A stretch of 41,328 bases of DNA from Planctomycetia bacterium. GTDB taxonomy: Bacteria > Planctomycetota > Planctomycetia > Pirellulales > Thermoguttaceae. Below, piece after piece: positions 17,480 to 26,574 of this stretch. Positions within the stretch are counted from its first letter, which is position 1. Every line of letters begins with the position of its first letter. The notes beneath the pieces were generated by a model. The model did not search any database. It was given only the letters and a program-made list of their open reading frames with translations, and had not been told where the DNA came from. The translations under genes and the position numbers were made by a program. The stretch spans positions 1 to 41,328 of the forward strand of contig JAUNBR010000002.1 of the NCBI GenBank assembly GCA_030527015.1, written 5' to 3'.

Positions 17480-18346
17480 TTATTCTGCCTGATGAATCAC
17501 GACTAAACGACGAAGCAGATCACCCATTTCTGTGACTGGAATCATGTTTGGCCCATCACTCAGCGCGTGCTGAGGATCCTCATGAGTCTCAAAAAAGAGA
17601 GCATCCACTCCCACCGCCACCGCTGCACGAGCTAAAAAAGGTACTTTCCAGCGACTTCCTCCAGAGGCATTTCCCTGTCCTCCAGGTTTTTGTGCACTGT
17701 GTGTGGCATCAAAAACCACCGGTACTCCCATTTCCCGCATGGTTACCAGGGCACACATATCATTCACCAGCTGACCATATCCAAAAAAAGTTCCCCGCTC
17801 TGCCAATAATACGTTCTCGGCACCAAAATCGTCTAACTTTTGTAAAACATGGCGCATATCTTCTGGTGCCATAAACTGTCCTTTTTTCACATGAATCGCC
17901 CGGCTTTTTTCCTGCCGCCCACTATAATTTTTTGCCGCCAGAGCCACCGCCTCCAAAAGATCCGTCTGTCTTGCCAAAAATGCGGGAATCTGCAGAACAT
18001 CACATATTTCCGCCACCGGTGCCGCCTGCCACGGTTCATGAACATCTGTCATGATGGGTAAACCGAATGTTTTCTTAACCTCCGCGAGAATTCTTATGCC
18101 ATTCTCCAGTCTTTCCTGCGTACTTTTCCCAGGTCCACGATATGCCCCACCGCTGGTACGATTCGCTTTATCGTAAGACGCCTTAAACACCAGATTAACC
18201 GAAATTCCATTCACCTGATTCTTTAATTGCTCCGCGATTCGCATTACCTGGTCTTGCGACTCAATTACGCATGGCCCCGCGAAAACAGTTAAATCCTGAC
18301 CTTTCCCACATAAAAAATTGGAAATCGGCACAAAACGATTCAGCAT
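17480..18346 (-). CDS. kdsA: 3-deoxy-8-phosphooctulonate synthase (Kdo8P synthase)
   Basis: KdsA condenses phosphoenolpyruvate with arabinose 5-phosphate to make Kdo8P, the precursor of the inner-core sugar of lipopolysaccharide, in the cytoplasm. The 288-residue TIM barrel has all landmarks: VFKASYDKANRTS, TDVHEPWQAAPVAEI, IPAFLARQTDLL, HVKKGQFMAPEDM, AERGTFFGYGQLV, VVFDATHSAQ and FFETHEDPQHALSDGP. Cys26 in AGPCVIES occupies the place of the metal-binding Cys of metal-dependent enzymes such as that of Aquifex; the E. coli type has Asn there. The other three ligands (His in DATHS, Glu in ETHED, Asp in LSDGP) are also present. The start has AGGAG upstream. Its presence argues for an LPS-bearing outer membrane. 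Confidence 0.95.
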   Translation of the reverse strand: MLNRFVPISNFLCGKGQDLTVFAGPCVIESQDQVMRIAEQLKNQVNGISVNLVFKASYDKANRTSGGAYRGPGKSTQERLENGIRILAEVKKTFGLPIMTDVHEPWQAAPVAEICDVLQIPAFLARQTDLLEAVALAAKNYSGRQEKSRAIHVKKGQFMAPEDMRHVLQKLDDFGAENVLLAERGTFFGYGQLVNDMCALVTMREMGVPVVFDATHSAQKPGGQGNASGGSRWKVPFLARAAVAVGVDALFFETHEDPQHALSDGPNMIPVTEMGDLLRRLVVIHQAE

Positions 18347-18439
18347 AATTTACTCCTGATTTTTGTATTTTATAAATATCATTTATTTTCATATACCGCA
18401 GATAAAATTTTCACACTCGGTCCACAAAACACCATATTT

Positions 18440-18546
18440 TATACCCGATACACTATAAATTTCCGCTTCTCCAGCATTTTTGCTTTACTGAAAAAAAACT
18501 GCTTTCAGAGGCGCACAAAACGGAAATTTAATGTGGAACCAGTATA
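18440..18546 (-). repeat. TATAC element E17
   Basis: Reverse copy, TATACCCGATACACTATAAA to TGGAACCAGTATA, 94 bp upstream of kdsA. Confidence 0.9.
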
Positions 18547-18879
18547 AAGATTTTTATGCTACAAAATTCCTGTGTTCGTGGTCACGCAAAATATTCTCTG
18601 GATTATTTCCGGAAATATTTTCATATATATCCTCGAAATACCTTACATATCCGCACAAAAATAAAATTTCATGAGATTTCATTACCATGACCATATTATA
18701 ACACCGGATTTAAATACTTAAAGTATCGCCCGAACGCGGAGATTTTAAAAAAACTGCCATTTTCTTTAGAAAATTTTGGTAAAATATATAAACTTTTCTT
18801 AAAACACTCTTTTATTTTCCTGTAAAATTAGTTAGAATCATTAATTATTTAGTTTAACTTTCATATCCATTTTTGACGA
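18547..18879. other. Intergenic stretch, no gene seen
   Basis: About 330 bp of AT-rich DNA between divergent kdsA and nrdR, flanked by E17 and E18. Nothing specific was recognised; promoters for one or both genes probably lie here. Confidence 0.45.
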
Positions 18880-19013
18880 TATACTGGTTCCACATTTAAA
18901 TTTCCGTTTCGTGTGGCTCTGAATGCAGGCATTTTCAGCGACAAAATATGTCCGCCAGTCGGTGGAAGTGGCGGTGGACATGAAAAGCGGAAAATTATAG
19001 TGTATCGGGTATA
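18880..19013 (+). repeat. TATAC element E18, GC-insert variant
   Basis: Copy with a palindromic GC insert (about 18946-18981): ATGTCCGCC at one end and GGCGGTGGACAT at the other. The right end GTATCGGGTATA is 46 bp upstream of nrdR. Confidence 0.88.
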
Positions 19014-19059
19014 AAAAGTAACTTTAGTTAAAATTCCGGGTTCCAAAAGGTAAAAAATT

Positions 19060-19530
19060 ATGAGATGTCCATCATGTCACCAAGATAATGATCGTGTAAT
19101 AGATTCCCGTTCGTGTGATGATGGTGCAGGCATCCGGCGTCGGCGTGAATGCCAGTTTTGTGGTAAAAGATTTACCACCTACGAAAGAATTGAGCGCACG
19201 GCTCAGAAAGTCATTAAGAGGGATGGTTTACGGGAACCTTTTGACCGCATGAAACTGAAAAAAGGTCTGGAACGTGCGTGCTGGAAGCGCCCTATTAGTG
19301 ATGCCCAATTAGAGGAAATAATAATAGAAGTCGAAAATGAAATCGAAAATATGGATAATGAAGTGGAAAGTCAGCACTTGGGCGAAATGCTCATGGCACG
19401 TCTGCGTGACCTGGACCAAGTCGCTTTCGTCCGTTTCGCCAGTGTTTATCGGCAGTTTCAAGATGTAAAAGATTTTGTGGAAGAGCTGAAGCCCATGCTG
19501 GGAAAATATAATAATCGAATAAAAAAATAA
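19060..19530 (+). CDS. nrdR: Transcriptional repressor NrdR
   Basis: NrdR is a nucleotide-sensing repressor of ribonucleotide reductase genes. The 156-residue protein has the N-terminal zinc ribbon with Cys3, Cys6, Cys31 and Cys34 (MRCPSC, then CQFCGKRFTTYER). An ATP-cone of about residues 49-136 follows (VIKRDGLREPFDRMKLKKGL, then GEMLMARLRDLDQVAFVRFA). Length and start are as in the family; a short AAGG precedes the ATG. It stands alone here; no nrd genes are in the window. Its promoter region contains E18. Confidence 0.96.
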   Translation: MRCPSCHQDNDRVIDSRSCDDGAGIRRRRECQFCGKRFTTYERIERTAQKVIKRDGLREPFDRMKLKKGLERACWKRPISDAQLEEIIIEVENEIENMDNEVESQHLGEMLMARLRDLDQVAFVRFASVYRQFQDVKDFVEELKPMLGKYNNRIKK

Positions 19531-19662
19531 AGTTTTGGCTGTTTATTTTCAGTTTCCCGCCACTTTAATCCAGCACGTTTTCTCTTGTTACCTGTGCCTC
19601 TATTTTACTGATTTCCCATATTTTTTGTGATGCGCGTTATATTTTTTGTCATGCGCACCATT

Positions 19663-19790
19663 TTATCTCCGACTTTCCTTCAGATTTTTGTTTTGCGCGG
19701 CTCTGAATGCAGTTTTTTTCGGCGAAGCAAAATACTGGCCGGCCCGCCTGCAGACAGGGGAAACAGAAATTTATAGTGCATCAGGTGTAA
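19663..19790 (+). repeat. TATAC element E19, degenerate GC-insert variant
   Basis: TTTTGCGCGGCTCTGAATGC and GGCGAAGCAAAATACTGG are clear, followed by a GC-rich insert (GGCCGGCCCGCCTGCAGACA) and a decayed right arm GTGCATCAGGTGTAAA. Confidence 0.7.
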
Positions 19791-19811
19791 AATATCAGAA
19801 AGAGGAAAATT

Positions 19812-19916
19812 TATACTGGTTCCACTTTAAATTTCAGTTTTTTGCGGCTCTGAAGGCCGGCATTTTTAGCGAAGCAGAATGCAGGGAAAGCGGAATTTTA
19901 TAGTGTATCGGGTATA
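19812..19916 (+). repeat. TATAC element E20
   Basis: Full copy, TATACTGGTTCCACTTTAAA to GTATCGGGTATA, just downstream of the histidine kinase stop. Confidence 0.92.
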
Positions 19917-19934
19917 TAACGCATCAGGCATCAT

Positions 19935-20783
19935 TTATCCCTGATCTGCCGGCAAAAGTGGTGGGACAGGAAACAGAAGTGTAAATTTCGTTCCTCTTCT
20001 CAGTTCACTCTGAATATCCATCAGGCCATGATGTGCCTCTACGATTTTTTTCACCGTGGGCAGACCCAGTCCAAAACCTTCTCTTTTTGTGGTATAAAAT
20101 GCATCAAAAATACGCGCCATGGTATTCGCGTCCATTCCGCATCCATTATCGATCAGCTCCAGCGCAACTTTTTCGGGACAGGCATACGTCCTGACGATCA
20201 GTTCACCTCCACCATCAGAAATCATCGCGGCCTCCGCATTATTAATCAGATTCCATAAAATACATCCGAAAGCATCCCGATCCAGCATCACAGACGGTAA
20301 ATTCGGATCCAGATATTCATGAACCATGATATTCGCTCTTTTAGCGCGTTCTCGATAAAAATCCAGTACACTTTTTACTTCCGTATTCATATCAGAGGGT
20401 ACTGGTTTTACAGACGGAGCTTTCGCGAACATCAAAAACTGATTTAAAATATTCTCCAGACGCGTACACTGTTTCATTACCGTCCGGGCCATATCCATCG
20501 CGCGCCGTTCACGCTGGGTTTCTGGCTCCTGCATATCCTCCGCCATCACCTGCATCGTCAGGCGAATTGTCGAAAGTGGGCTTTTTATTTCATGCGCCAG
20601 TGCTCCCGCCAGGCGTGCGATTTCTGTATAATCATCGATTAACTGCTGACGCACTGCGTCACTCGGATTCTCCACGTCCGACTGACGCTCTGTATTTTCT
20701 TCTTGTGTACCTGGCTTCTGCATTTTCATTCCTAATACCATAAATTTACCGTTTCCCAGTAATCGGTTTATGTTTACACCCAA
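19935..20783 (-). CDS. Sensor-type histidine kinase without visible membrane segment
   Basis: This protein of up to 282 residues carries a HisKA dimerisation domain with the H-box LAHEIKSPLSTIRL (phosphoryl-accepting His about residue 64). The HATPase domain has the N-box NLINNAEAAM, G1 DNGCGMD, F-box IFDAFYTT and G2 GFGLGLP. No transmembrane or PAS segment precedes it, so it is probably cytoplasmic, as in NtrB-like kinases. Its partner response regulator is not next to it. The start is uncertain: a TTG at 20783 lies rather far from an AGGAG, and the ATGs at residues 15 to 21 are alternatives. E21 is 32 bp upstream of the longest start. Confidence 0.88.
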   Translation of the reverse strand: MGVNINRLLGNGKFMVLGMKMQKPGTQEENTERQSDVENPSDAVRQQLIDDYTEIARLAGALAHEIKSPLSTIRLTMQVMAEDMQEPETQRERRAMDMARTVMKQCTRLENILNQFLMFAKAPSVKPVPSDMNTEVKSVLDFYRERAKRANIMVHEYLDPNLPSVMLDRDAFGCILWNLINNAEAAMISDGGGELIVRTYACPEKVALELIDNGCGMDANTMARIFDAFYTTKREGFGLGLPTVKKIVEAHHGLMDIQSELRRGTKFTLLFPVPPLLPADQG

Positions 20784-20815
20784 TTTACTGTAAATCTCCT
20801 GTTCTTTAGGTATTT

Positions 20816-20920
20816 TATACCCGATACATTATAAAATTTAGCTTCCCCGGCTTTTTTGCTTCGCTGAAAAAGCCTGCTTTTAGAGCCGCACAAAACGAAA
20901 TTTTAAATTGGAACCAGTAT
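20816..20920 (-). repeat. TATAC element E21
   Basis: Reverse full copy, TATACCCGATACATTATAAA to TTGGAACCAGTATA. Confidence 0.9.
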
Positions 20921-20959
20921 ATACCCTGATGTATCTATTTTTTATATCCGATTATATTA

Positions 20960-21050
20960 TATACTCGATACACTATAAAATCCCGCTTCCCCGGCATTTT
21001 TAGCGAAGCAAAAAGCCGTGAGAGTGGAAATTTATCGTGCAGCGGGTGTA
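20960..21050. repeat. TATAC element E22, two right arms
   Basis: Mirror image of E5: it begins with an inverted right arm (TATACTCGATACACTATAAA) and ends with a direct right arm (TTTATCGTGCAGCGGGTGTA). The left arm is missing and the centre is shortened to CCGGCATTTTTAGCGAAGC. Confidence 0.82.
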
Positions 21051-21146
21051 AAATGTTGTGTTTTCCAGTTTTTAAATCTACAAAAATTGGCATGTCACAC
21101 AAAATTTACCTCGCGTCATAAATGAAATCTCACGTATCATTCAGTA

Positions 21147-21251
21147 TATACTGATTCCACTTTAAATTTCCGTTTTGTGCGGTTCTGAAAGCAGGCATTT
21201 TCAGCGAAGCTAAATGCCGGTGAAGCGGAAATTTATAGTGTATCGGGTATA
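21147..21251 (+). repeat. TATAC element E23
   Basis: Full copy, TATACTGATTCCACTTTAAA to GTATCGGGTATA, downstream of ettA. Confidence 0.92.
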
Positions 21252-21307
21252 AATCAGGTATAAAAAGAGGTTTCCGTTCCGTGCCTTCTTTTTTGAGTCA
21301 TTCTCAA

Positions 21308-22990
21308 TTAAACTACAATTTTCTTATACTTACTGCGCCGATTTCCATACCGTGTCGGATCCTGTGCTTTCATCATTTCCTCATATGCAGCAAAATTTCC
21401 CTCGAACCAGCGGATTTTTCCATTTCCTTCAAAAATCAGCATGTGCGTACAGATACGATCCAGGAAAAATCGGTCATGGCTAATTACCATCACACAGCCG
21501 GAAAAATCAAGAATTGCCTGTTCCAGAACCCGCATGGTATTCACATCCAGATCATTCGTCGGCTCATCAAGAAGCAGTAAATTTCCTCCTCGTTTCAGCA
21601 GTTTCGCCAGGTGAACTCGGTTCCGTTCTCCGCCAGAGCACTGTCCTACTAATTTTTGTTGCTGTGCACCACGAAAATTAAACCGTGCCACATATGCCCG
21701 ACTATTCATTTTTACTGGCCCTAATTCGATTACGTCTTTTCCGCCAGTAATTTCATCAAAAACAGTCATGCTATCATCCAGCTCATCTCTGTGCTGATCC
21801 ACATACGCCAGCTGCACAGAAGACCCCAGTTCCACCGTTCCCTGATCAGGAGACTCCTGACCTGTAATCATACGAAACATGGTGGTTTTCCCCGTTCCGT
21901 TCGGGCCAATTACCCCCACCACCGCACCACGTGGGATATTAAAAGACACGCCGTCCAGCAGAGTTACCTGATTATCAGAAATACGAAATCCTTTCTGGAC
22001 ATTTTCGAACATTAACACCTTATCCCCCAGACGTGGACCAGGCGCGATCTGAATAATCGCATCACTTTTATCATCAAAATTCTGCTGGGACGCTAACTGC
22101 TCATACGATTTTATTCTCGCCTGATTCTTCTGAAGCCTTCCTTTATGTGCCATCTGAATCCAGTCCAGCTCACGCTGTAAAACTTTTTGTCTCTGGGTTT
22201 CCTTTTTTTCTGTTACACGTAAAATTTCTGCTTTTTGTGCCAGCCAAGATGAATAATTTCCCTCAAAAGGAATTCCGCGAGTATTCTCCAATTCAAGAAT
22301 CCACCGAGTAATATTATCTAAAAAATACCGATCATGTGTTACGATTATTACGGTCCCAGGGTAATCTCTCAGGGTCCCCTCCAGCCACTCGATCGTTTCC
22401 GCATCCAGATGATTTGTCGGCTCATCCAGCAGTAAAAGATCTGGTTTTTCCAGCAGAGCCATACATAACGCCACGCGCCGACGTTCCCCACCGGACAGTT
22501 TTCGCACCAGTGCGTCATCCGGCGGCAGCACCAGCGCATCCGCAGCCATATCGATCGTCCGATCCAGCTCCCATCCATTTACCGCGTCTATTTCCTCCTG
22601 CAGTTTTCCCATTTCTTCCATCAGTTTATCGAAATGTTCTGCCTGTTCTGGATCACTCATGGCCAGTGAAATATCTTCAAAACGTTTTAGCTTCCCATGA
22701 ATTTCACTGACCGCCGTCATTAAATTCTCCCTGACTGTTTTATCCAGATCCAGTTCCGGTTCCTGCGCCACATAACGTACCGTCATACCTTTCGCTAAAG
22801 AAACTTCCCCATCAAAATCTTTATCGATTCCCGCCATGATTTTCAGTAAAGTCGATTTTCCCGCGCCATTTTCACCGACGATACCTATTTTCGCGCCATA
22901 ATAAAACAAAAGACTGATGTCTTGTAAAATCTGCTTCTCTCCGTAACGCTTCCCGACTCGGTGCATCTCAAAAATATAATGTGGGGGCAT
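21308..22990 (-). CDS. ettA: ABC-F translation factor EttA
   Basis: EttA binds the ribosomal E site and gates the first elongation steps by energy charge. The 560-residue protein has two ABC cassettes and no membrane segments. Cassette 1 has Walker A GENGAGKST (about 39-47), signature LSGGERRRVALC and Walker B LLLLDEPTNHLD. Cassette 2 has GPNGTGKTT, CSGGERNRVHLAKLL and LLLLDEPTNDLD. The arm insertion of EttA lies between Walker A and the signature of cassette 1 (about residues 90-150). The basic P-site linker lies in between (QRKVLQRELDWIQMAHKGR). Length matches the family (about 555). GGAGA lies upstream of the ATG. It is alone between elements E23 and E24. Confidence 0.94.
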   Translation of the reverse strand: MPPHYIFEMHRVGKRYGEKQILQDISLLFYYGAKIGIVGENGAGKSTLLKIMAGIDKDFDGEVSLAKGMTVRYVAQEPELDLDKTVRENLMTAVSEIHGKLKRFEDISLAMSDPEQAEHFDKLMEEMGKLQEEIDAVNGWELDRTIDMAADALVLPPDDALVRKLSGGERRRVALCMALLEKPDLLLLDEPTNHLDAETIEWLEGTLRDYPGTVIIVTHDRYFLDNITRWILELENTRGIPFEGNYSSWLAQKAEILRVTEKKETQRQKVLQRELDWIQMAHKGRLQKNQARIKSYEQLASQQNFDDKSDAIIQIAPGPRLGDKVLMFENVQKGFRISDNQVTLLDGVSFNIPRGAVVGVIGPNGTGKTTMFRMITGQESPDQGTVELGSSVQLAYVDQHRDELDDSMTVFDEITGGKDVIELGPVKMNSRAYVARFNFRGAQQQKLVGQCSGGERNRVHLAKLLKRGGNLLLLDEPTNDLDVNTMRVLEQAILDFSGCVMVISHDRFFLDRICTHMLIFEGNGKIRWFEGNFAAYEEMMKAQDPTRYGNRRSKYKKIVV

Positions 22991-23175
22991 CTTTTTTTCT
23001 CCGTAAGTACGTCTTTACTGAAATGTCTTCACAAAAACTATTATTTTTTAAAAATATAATTTATCGTTCTGGTAATCCGTTATAAGTTCATCTTCGCGTC
23101 ATATCAGCTCAAAAATCCGCTGCTGACACGCAGTCTGGGTTTCGTGATGATGAAATGTCTGAGTTTATGTCTGCA

Positions 23176-23280
23176 TATACTGGTTCCACTTTAAATTTCC
23201 GTTTTTTGCGGCTCTGAAAGCAGGTATTTTTTGCGAAGCAAAATGCCGGGGAAACGGAAATTTATAGTATATCGGGTATA
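23176..23280 (+). repeat. TATAC element E24
   Basis: Full copy, TATACTGGTTCCACTTTAAA to GTATATCGGGTATA. Confidence 0.92.
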
Positions 23281-23604
23281 TAATATTATCTTACAAAAAA
23301 CATCATGACCAAAAGTCTTGACTTTCTGTTTTCTTTACAGTAAAATATATCCATACATATGTTTTATTCTCTTTCAGAATCTTTTTTCCATATCCTTTAT
23401 CCTTTTCCATCAGAAAAAGTATAACCTGTCAGACCTGGCATTACAAGGGGTGGTTTCCGGATTTACTAAATATGCTGATTTTATGTAGAATATCAGTTAT
23501 ATGCACAGTCCTGAATCGTATATTCCATATAATCATGAAACCTGACCTGCGACTGACGGAGAAATGGAAATTTATAAAGTGTATCTCGAGGATATAACTT
23601 AATG
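23281..23604. other. Intergenic stretch, only an element remnant
   Basis: AT-rich DNA without a supported gene. At about 23564-23596 there is a lone right-arm remnant (GGAAATTTATAAAGTGTATC then GAGGATATAAC). Confidence 0.5.
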
Positions 23605-23710
23605 TATACTGACTCCTGCTAATTTTTATTTAGCGTGGCCACACGGAAACTGGCATTTCATATATCGTAAACTGTCAGAAATGCTGAAATTTATAGTGCC
23701 TCAGGCAAAA
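23605..23710 (+). repeat. TATAC element E25, degenerate
   Basis: TATACTGACTCCTGCTAATT at the left, CTGGCATTT in the middle and GAAATTTATAGTGCCTCAGG at the right. Much of the core is replaced. Confidence 0.55.
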
Positions 23711-23756
23711 AACTTTATACGGCATATCCAAGAATCATTAAAAGAATCTTTAAAAA

Positions 23757-24971
23757 ATGGAAAACCGAATCATGAAATCACAAGAGAATCCCTATTTATT
23801 ACGTGCGGTGGACTGGAAAGAAATCTTTCCGTGGCTATTATTGTGGCGCAGCATGAGTTTTGGTTTTTCTGCTCGGCTTCTACTGCCCGTAACCGCCAGT
23901 CTGGTGGTATGCATCACGATCTTTAGCTGGGCGTTCCCTGATTTCATTTTTTCTCATGCCAATCATGATTTACCGGAAATTGTTGCACAGGCTGAGAATC
24001 ACACGCTTCTTCATCTCAAAGCATGGAGTGATGTTCAGGTTTCGTCACCAGAAAAATTTCCGACTTCCAAAACATTACAGTACATAAGCCCTGAATGCGG
24101 AACATCTCTTCATTTTTCATCAGAAAATTCCCGACCAGTATGGGTTAAAGCGCTGGCAGTGCTCTTTCTGGTACTAAATTTCATCATACTACAGATGTTT
24201 ATAGGGCGCATGACAGTCGTTCATGTCGCGACCGGAATTCGTTCATCGGTGTTTCATGCTGCCAGTATGACAAAAAATAGATTTTCCGCTGCACTGGCCG
24301 CTCTGTTTTTTCTTGCTCTGCTAATATTTCTTGCCTCCCTTTTATTCATCTGTCCAAGCTGGTTTACCGGATGGGTACTTTCGCTGATTTCAGATTCTTC
24401 CATGTTCGCCATTCCTGAAGGAGGATTCCTTTCCTCTGCTATAAACTTTTTATTCATGGCTTTATTTATCTTTTTTGCATGTATCGTACTGGCGCTGAGC
24501 TTTTTATTTATTATGCTTATTCTGGGAGCACTTTTTGGACTTCCTCTGATGTTCACTTCTCTGGTAAGCGAGAATTCTGACTGTTTTGACGCTTTAAGTC
24601 GGGCTTTCGCATATTCTCTCCAGAGACCTTTTCATTACGCTTTTTATCTTCTTCTGGGAATTCTCTTTTGCCTGCTGGGCCGTGTTATCATGAGCATTTT
24701 AACCTGTCTTACTTTATTTATCTTTTTTCACGTCACGGGAACTTCTTTCATGGCAGATCCCACTCTGGGAGTCTGGGTGGCAGTGTATGTAATCGGTCTT
24801 TTACCTCAGGCGTTCACCGTGATTTTTATCTGTTCCATGTTTTCTGTCATTTACATGCTTTTGCGCAGAAATGTGGATGCGGTGGAGCTGGACGAAATCT
24901 GGTTACCTGTTTCGCAGGGCGTGCCATTTCCGGAATTACCAAAATTAAAAAGTGATCCTAAAAATAGATAG
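23757..24971 (+). CDS. Polytopic inner-membrane protein, unknown function
   Basis: This protein of about 404 residues has five or more hydrophobic segments, clearest near residues 40-60, 135-155, 180-205, 225-270, 300-335 and 345-375. A soluble loop of about 70 residues lies between the first two. The GLPLMFTSLVSENSDCFDALSRAFAYSLQ region, Ser/Asp-rich just after a membrane segment, recalls a glycerophosphoryl-diester or 'DUF975-like' membrane-protein layout, but I cannot assign a family. The ATG at 23757 has no good ribosome site; the next ATG (codon 6) is an alternative. It is alone, with E25 upstream and E26-E27 downstream. Confidence 0.72.
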   Translation: MENRIMKSQENPYLLRAVDWKEIFPWLLLWRSMSFGFSARLLLPVTASLVVCITIFSWAFPDFIFSHANHDLPEIVAQAENHTLLHLKAWSDVQVSSPEKFPTSKTLQYISPECGTSLHFSSENSRPVWVKALAVLFLVLNFIILQMFIGRMTVVHVATGIRSSVFHAASMTKNRFSAALAALFFLALLIFLASLLFICPSWFTGWVLSLISDSSMFAIPEGGFLSSAINFLFMALFIFFACIVLALSFLFIMLILGALFGLPLMFTSLVSENSDCFDALSRAFAYSLQRPFHYAFYLLLGILFCLLGRVIMSILTCLTLFIFFHVTGTSFMADPTLGVWVAVYVIGLLPQAFTVIFICSMFSVIYMLLRRNVDAVELDEIWLPVSQGVPFPELPKLKSDPKNR

Positions 24972-25008
24972 GCATAAAAAAATACTTTTAGGCATAAAAA
25001 AATATTTT
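24969..25008 (+). repeat. Short tandem repeat, 2 x 20 bp
   Basis: TAGGCATAAAAAAATACTTT is followed directly by the same 20-mer with one change (ATATTTT). It begins at the stop of the membrane protein gene. Confidence 0.75.
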
Positions 25009-25055
25009 AGTATAAAAATGGTCAGGAAATACCGTATCATCATATTCCTGATCCA

Positions 25056-25119
25056 TTTTATATTAGAAACACTCTAAAGTTCTGCTTCTCCGGCATTTTT
25101 ATCAAAAAAATGTCTGGAA
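25056..25119 (-). repeat. TATAC element E26, partial
   Basis: Right arm and core of a reverse copy (TATTAGAAACACTCTAAAGT, CTCCGGCATTTTTATC), cut where E27 begins. Confidence 0.6.
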
Positions 25120-25121
25120 AA

Positions 25122-25226
25122 TATGCTGGTTCCACTTTAAATTTCAGTTTTTTGCGGCTCTGAAAGCGGGTATTTTTTGCGAAGCAAAATGCCTGGGAAG
25201 CGGAATTTTATAGTGTATCGGGTATA
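25122..25226 (+). repeat. TATAC element E27
   Basis: Full copy, ATGCTGGTTCCACTTTAAAT to GTATCGGGTATA. It appears to have inserted into or beside E26. Confidence 0.9.
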
Positions 25227-25351
25227 AAAATTATAGTGCGCCAAGTATAAAATTTTCAGGTGTTTTGGTTTCCACAGAGGTTCCAGATGCCGCGGATTCA
25301 CAAAATAAAAAATGACGGTGGAATTATTCAGAGCACAAAAATAGTTTCTTT

Positions 25352-26368
25352 TTAGAAAATATCAGAACGTGTCGTGGATACTGGATGTGTCGAAGTTTCC
25401 GAAAGTGACATTTCAAAATCTTTTTGCAGTAACGATGATTCTTGCACACGGTACGGGGAAAAACATAAATGCCTTACTGCGTCCGTCGGGCACACCGCGA
25501 CGCACCGTAAGCAGTTTATACATCTAGAATCTGCTTTCGTGGGCACTCCCTGTGAATCCATTTTAATCGCCGAAACCGGACAGAACCGGACACAGGATCC
25601 ACAGGAGATACATGATTTTTTACGTCGCCGAACGGTGGAGTGAAATGGTCTGAAAAAACGGCGTGAGGAAAAAAGTGCAGCGAATATCCATCCGAAAATA
25701 TCCGAAAAAATAGGCCATCTTCTCCATGAAATATTTCCAGCGTGAATGTCTTCCGCATAATGCTGCGCGTCATGAACTGCTTTATGACGTGAATTCCGAT
25801 TAAATCTTTCACTAAAAAAAGGAAAAAAACTGTCCGGCATACTGATGATCCTGGCTCCTACACAGCAAAATCCTTTCTTCTTTAATCTGCGTTTCAGAGG
25901 CCCCATTACTCCACCGGAAAACAGACCATGTGTTCCCAGCATCAGTGCAGGTGTTCCGTGAACATTCGGAAGAGAATCTATAAAAACTTTCACACGTTCT
26001 GGAACAGAAAAACAGTGAGTGGGAAACGCGAAACCAACAAAACTCGTATCCGAAATAATAATTTCATGGGAAATTTTTTGAAAAGCCGATTCGGTACATA
26101 CGGTATCATGTGGAGCACTTTTCGAATAATCAGAATCTAAAACTGCCATCTTTCGGCACCACTCTTTTTGTCTTGTTACCGCAAAAGAATCTCCATTTAA
26201 GGCATCCTCCACCGGAGGTTCCGCAAAAAAGCATTCCATGGGCCAAAGTTCCACTTTCCAGCCGAGATCTCGTAAACGCTCTGCAAAAGCTCTAGCCACG
26301 ATCAGAGTATTACCAGAACCTGAAAACCAGTAAAGTCGTAAGGTGTTTAATGTATCTGACGTGCACAT
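25352..26368 (-). CDS. EFR1-type flavodoxin/ferredoxin fusion protein
   Basis: The first ~200 residues are flavodoxin-like: FSGSGNTLIVARAFAERL is the FMN phosphate loop, FAFPTHCFSVPERVKVFIDSL follows, and GTHGLFSGGVMG is a later FMN loop. The C-terminal ~100 residues carry two 4Fe-4S binding motifs, CISCGSCVRFCPVSAI and CINCLRCVAVCPTDAV, as in bacterial ferredoxins. This order is that of the EFR1 family, electron-transfer proteins of anaerobes, which suggests an anaerobic or micro-aerobic life style. The stretch between the two parts is aromatic-rich (WPIFSDIFGWIFAALFSSRRF) and could contact a membrane. It is alone in its transcription unit as far as visible. Confidence 0.85.
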   Translation of the reverse strand: MCTSDTLNTLRLYWFSGSGNTLIVARAFAERLRDLGWKVELWPMECFFAEPPVEDALNGDSFAVTRQKEWCRKMAVLDSDYSKSAPHDTVCTESAFQKISHEIIISDTSFVGFAFPTHCFSVPERVKVFIDSLPNVHGTPALMLGTHGLFSGGVMGPLKRRLKKKGFCCVGARIISMPDSFFPFFSERFNRNSRHKAVHDAQHYAEDIHAGNISWRRWPIFSDIFGWIFAALFSSRRFFRPFHSTVRRRKKSCISCGSCVRFCPVSAIKMDSQGVPTKADSRCINCLRCVAVCPTDAVRHLCFSPYRVQESSLLQKDFEMSLSETSTHPVSTTRSDIF

Positions 26369-26439
26369 AATAATATTAAAAATATTTAAAAAATTTTATA
26401 TGTAAAATTACATCCACTTTCATTTTAATTTTTTCATTT

Positions 26440-26540
26440 TATACTGGTTCTCGTTTAAATTTCCTTTTGTGTGACTCTGAAAGCAGATTTTCAGCGAAGT
26501 AAAAATGCCGGTGAAACGAAATTTTAAATGAGAATTAGTA
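26440..26540. repeat. TATAC element E28, two left arms (palindrome)
   Basis: Starts TATACTGGTTCTCGTTTAAA and ends TTTTAAATGAGAATTAGTA, i.e. two inverted left arms as in E5, around a core TTTTCAGCGAAGTAAAAATG. Confidence 0.83.
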
Positions 26541-26574
26541 AATGCGTCCGAAATACTGGCGTGACTTCATTTTA

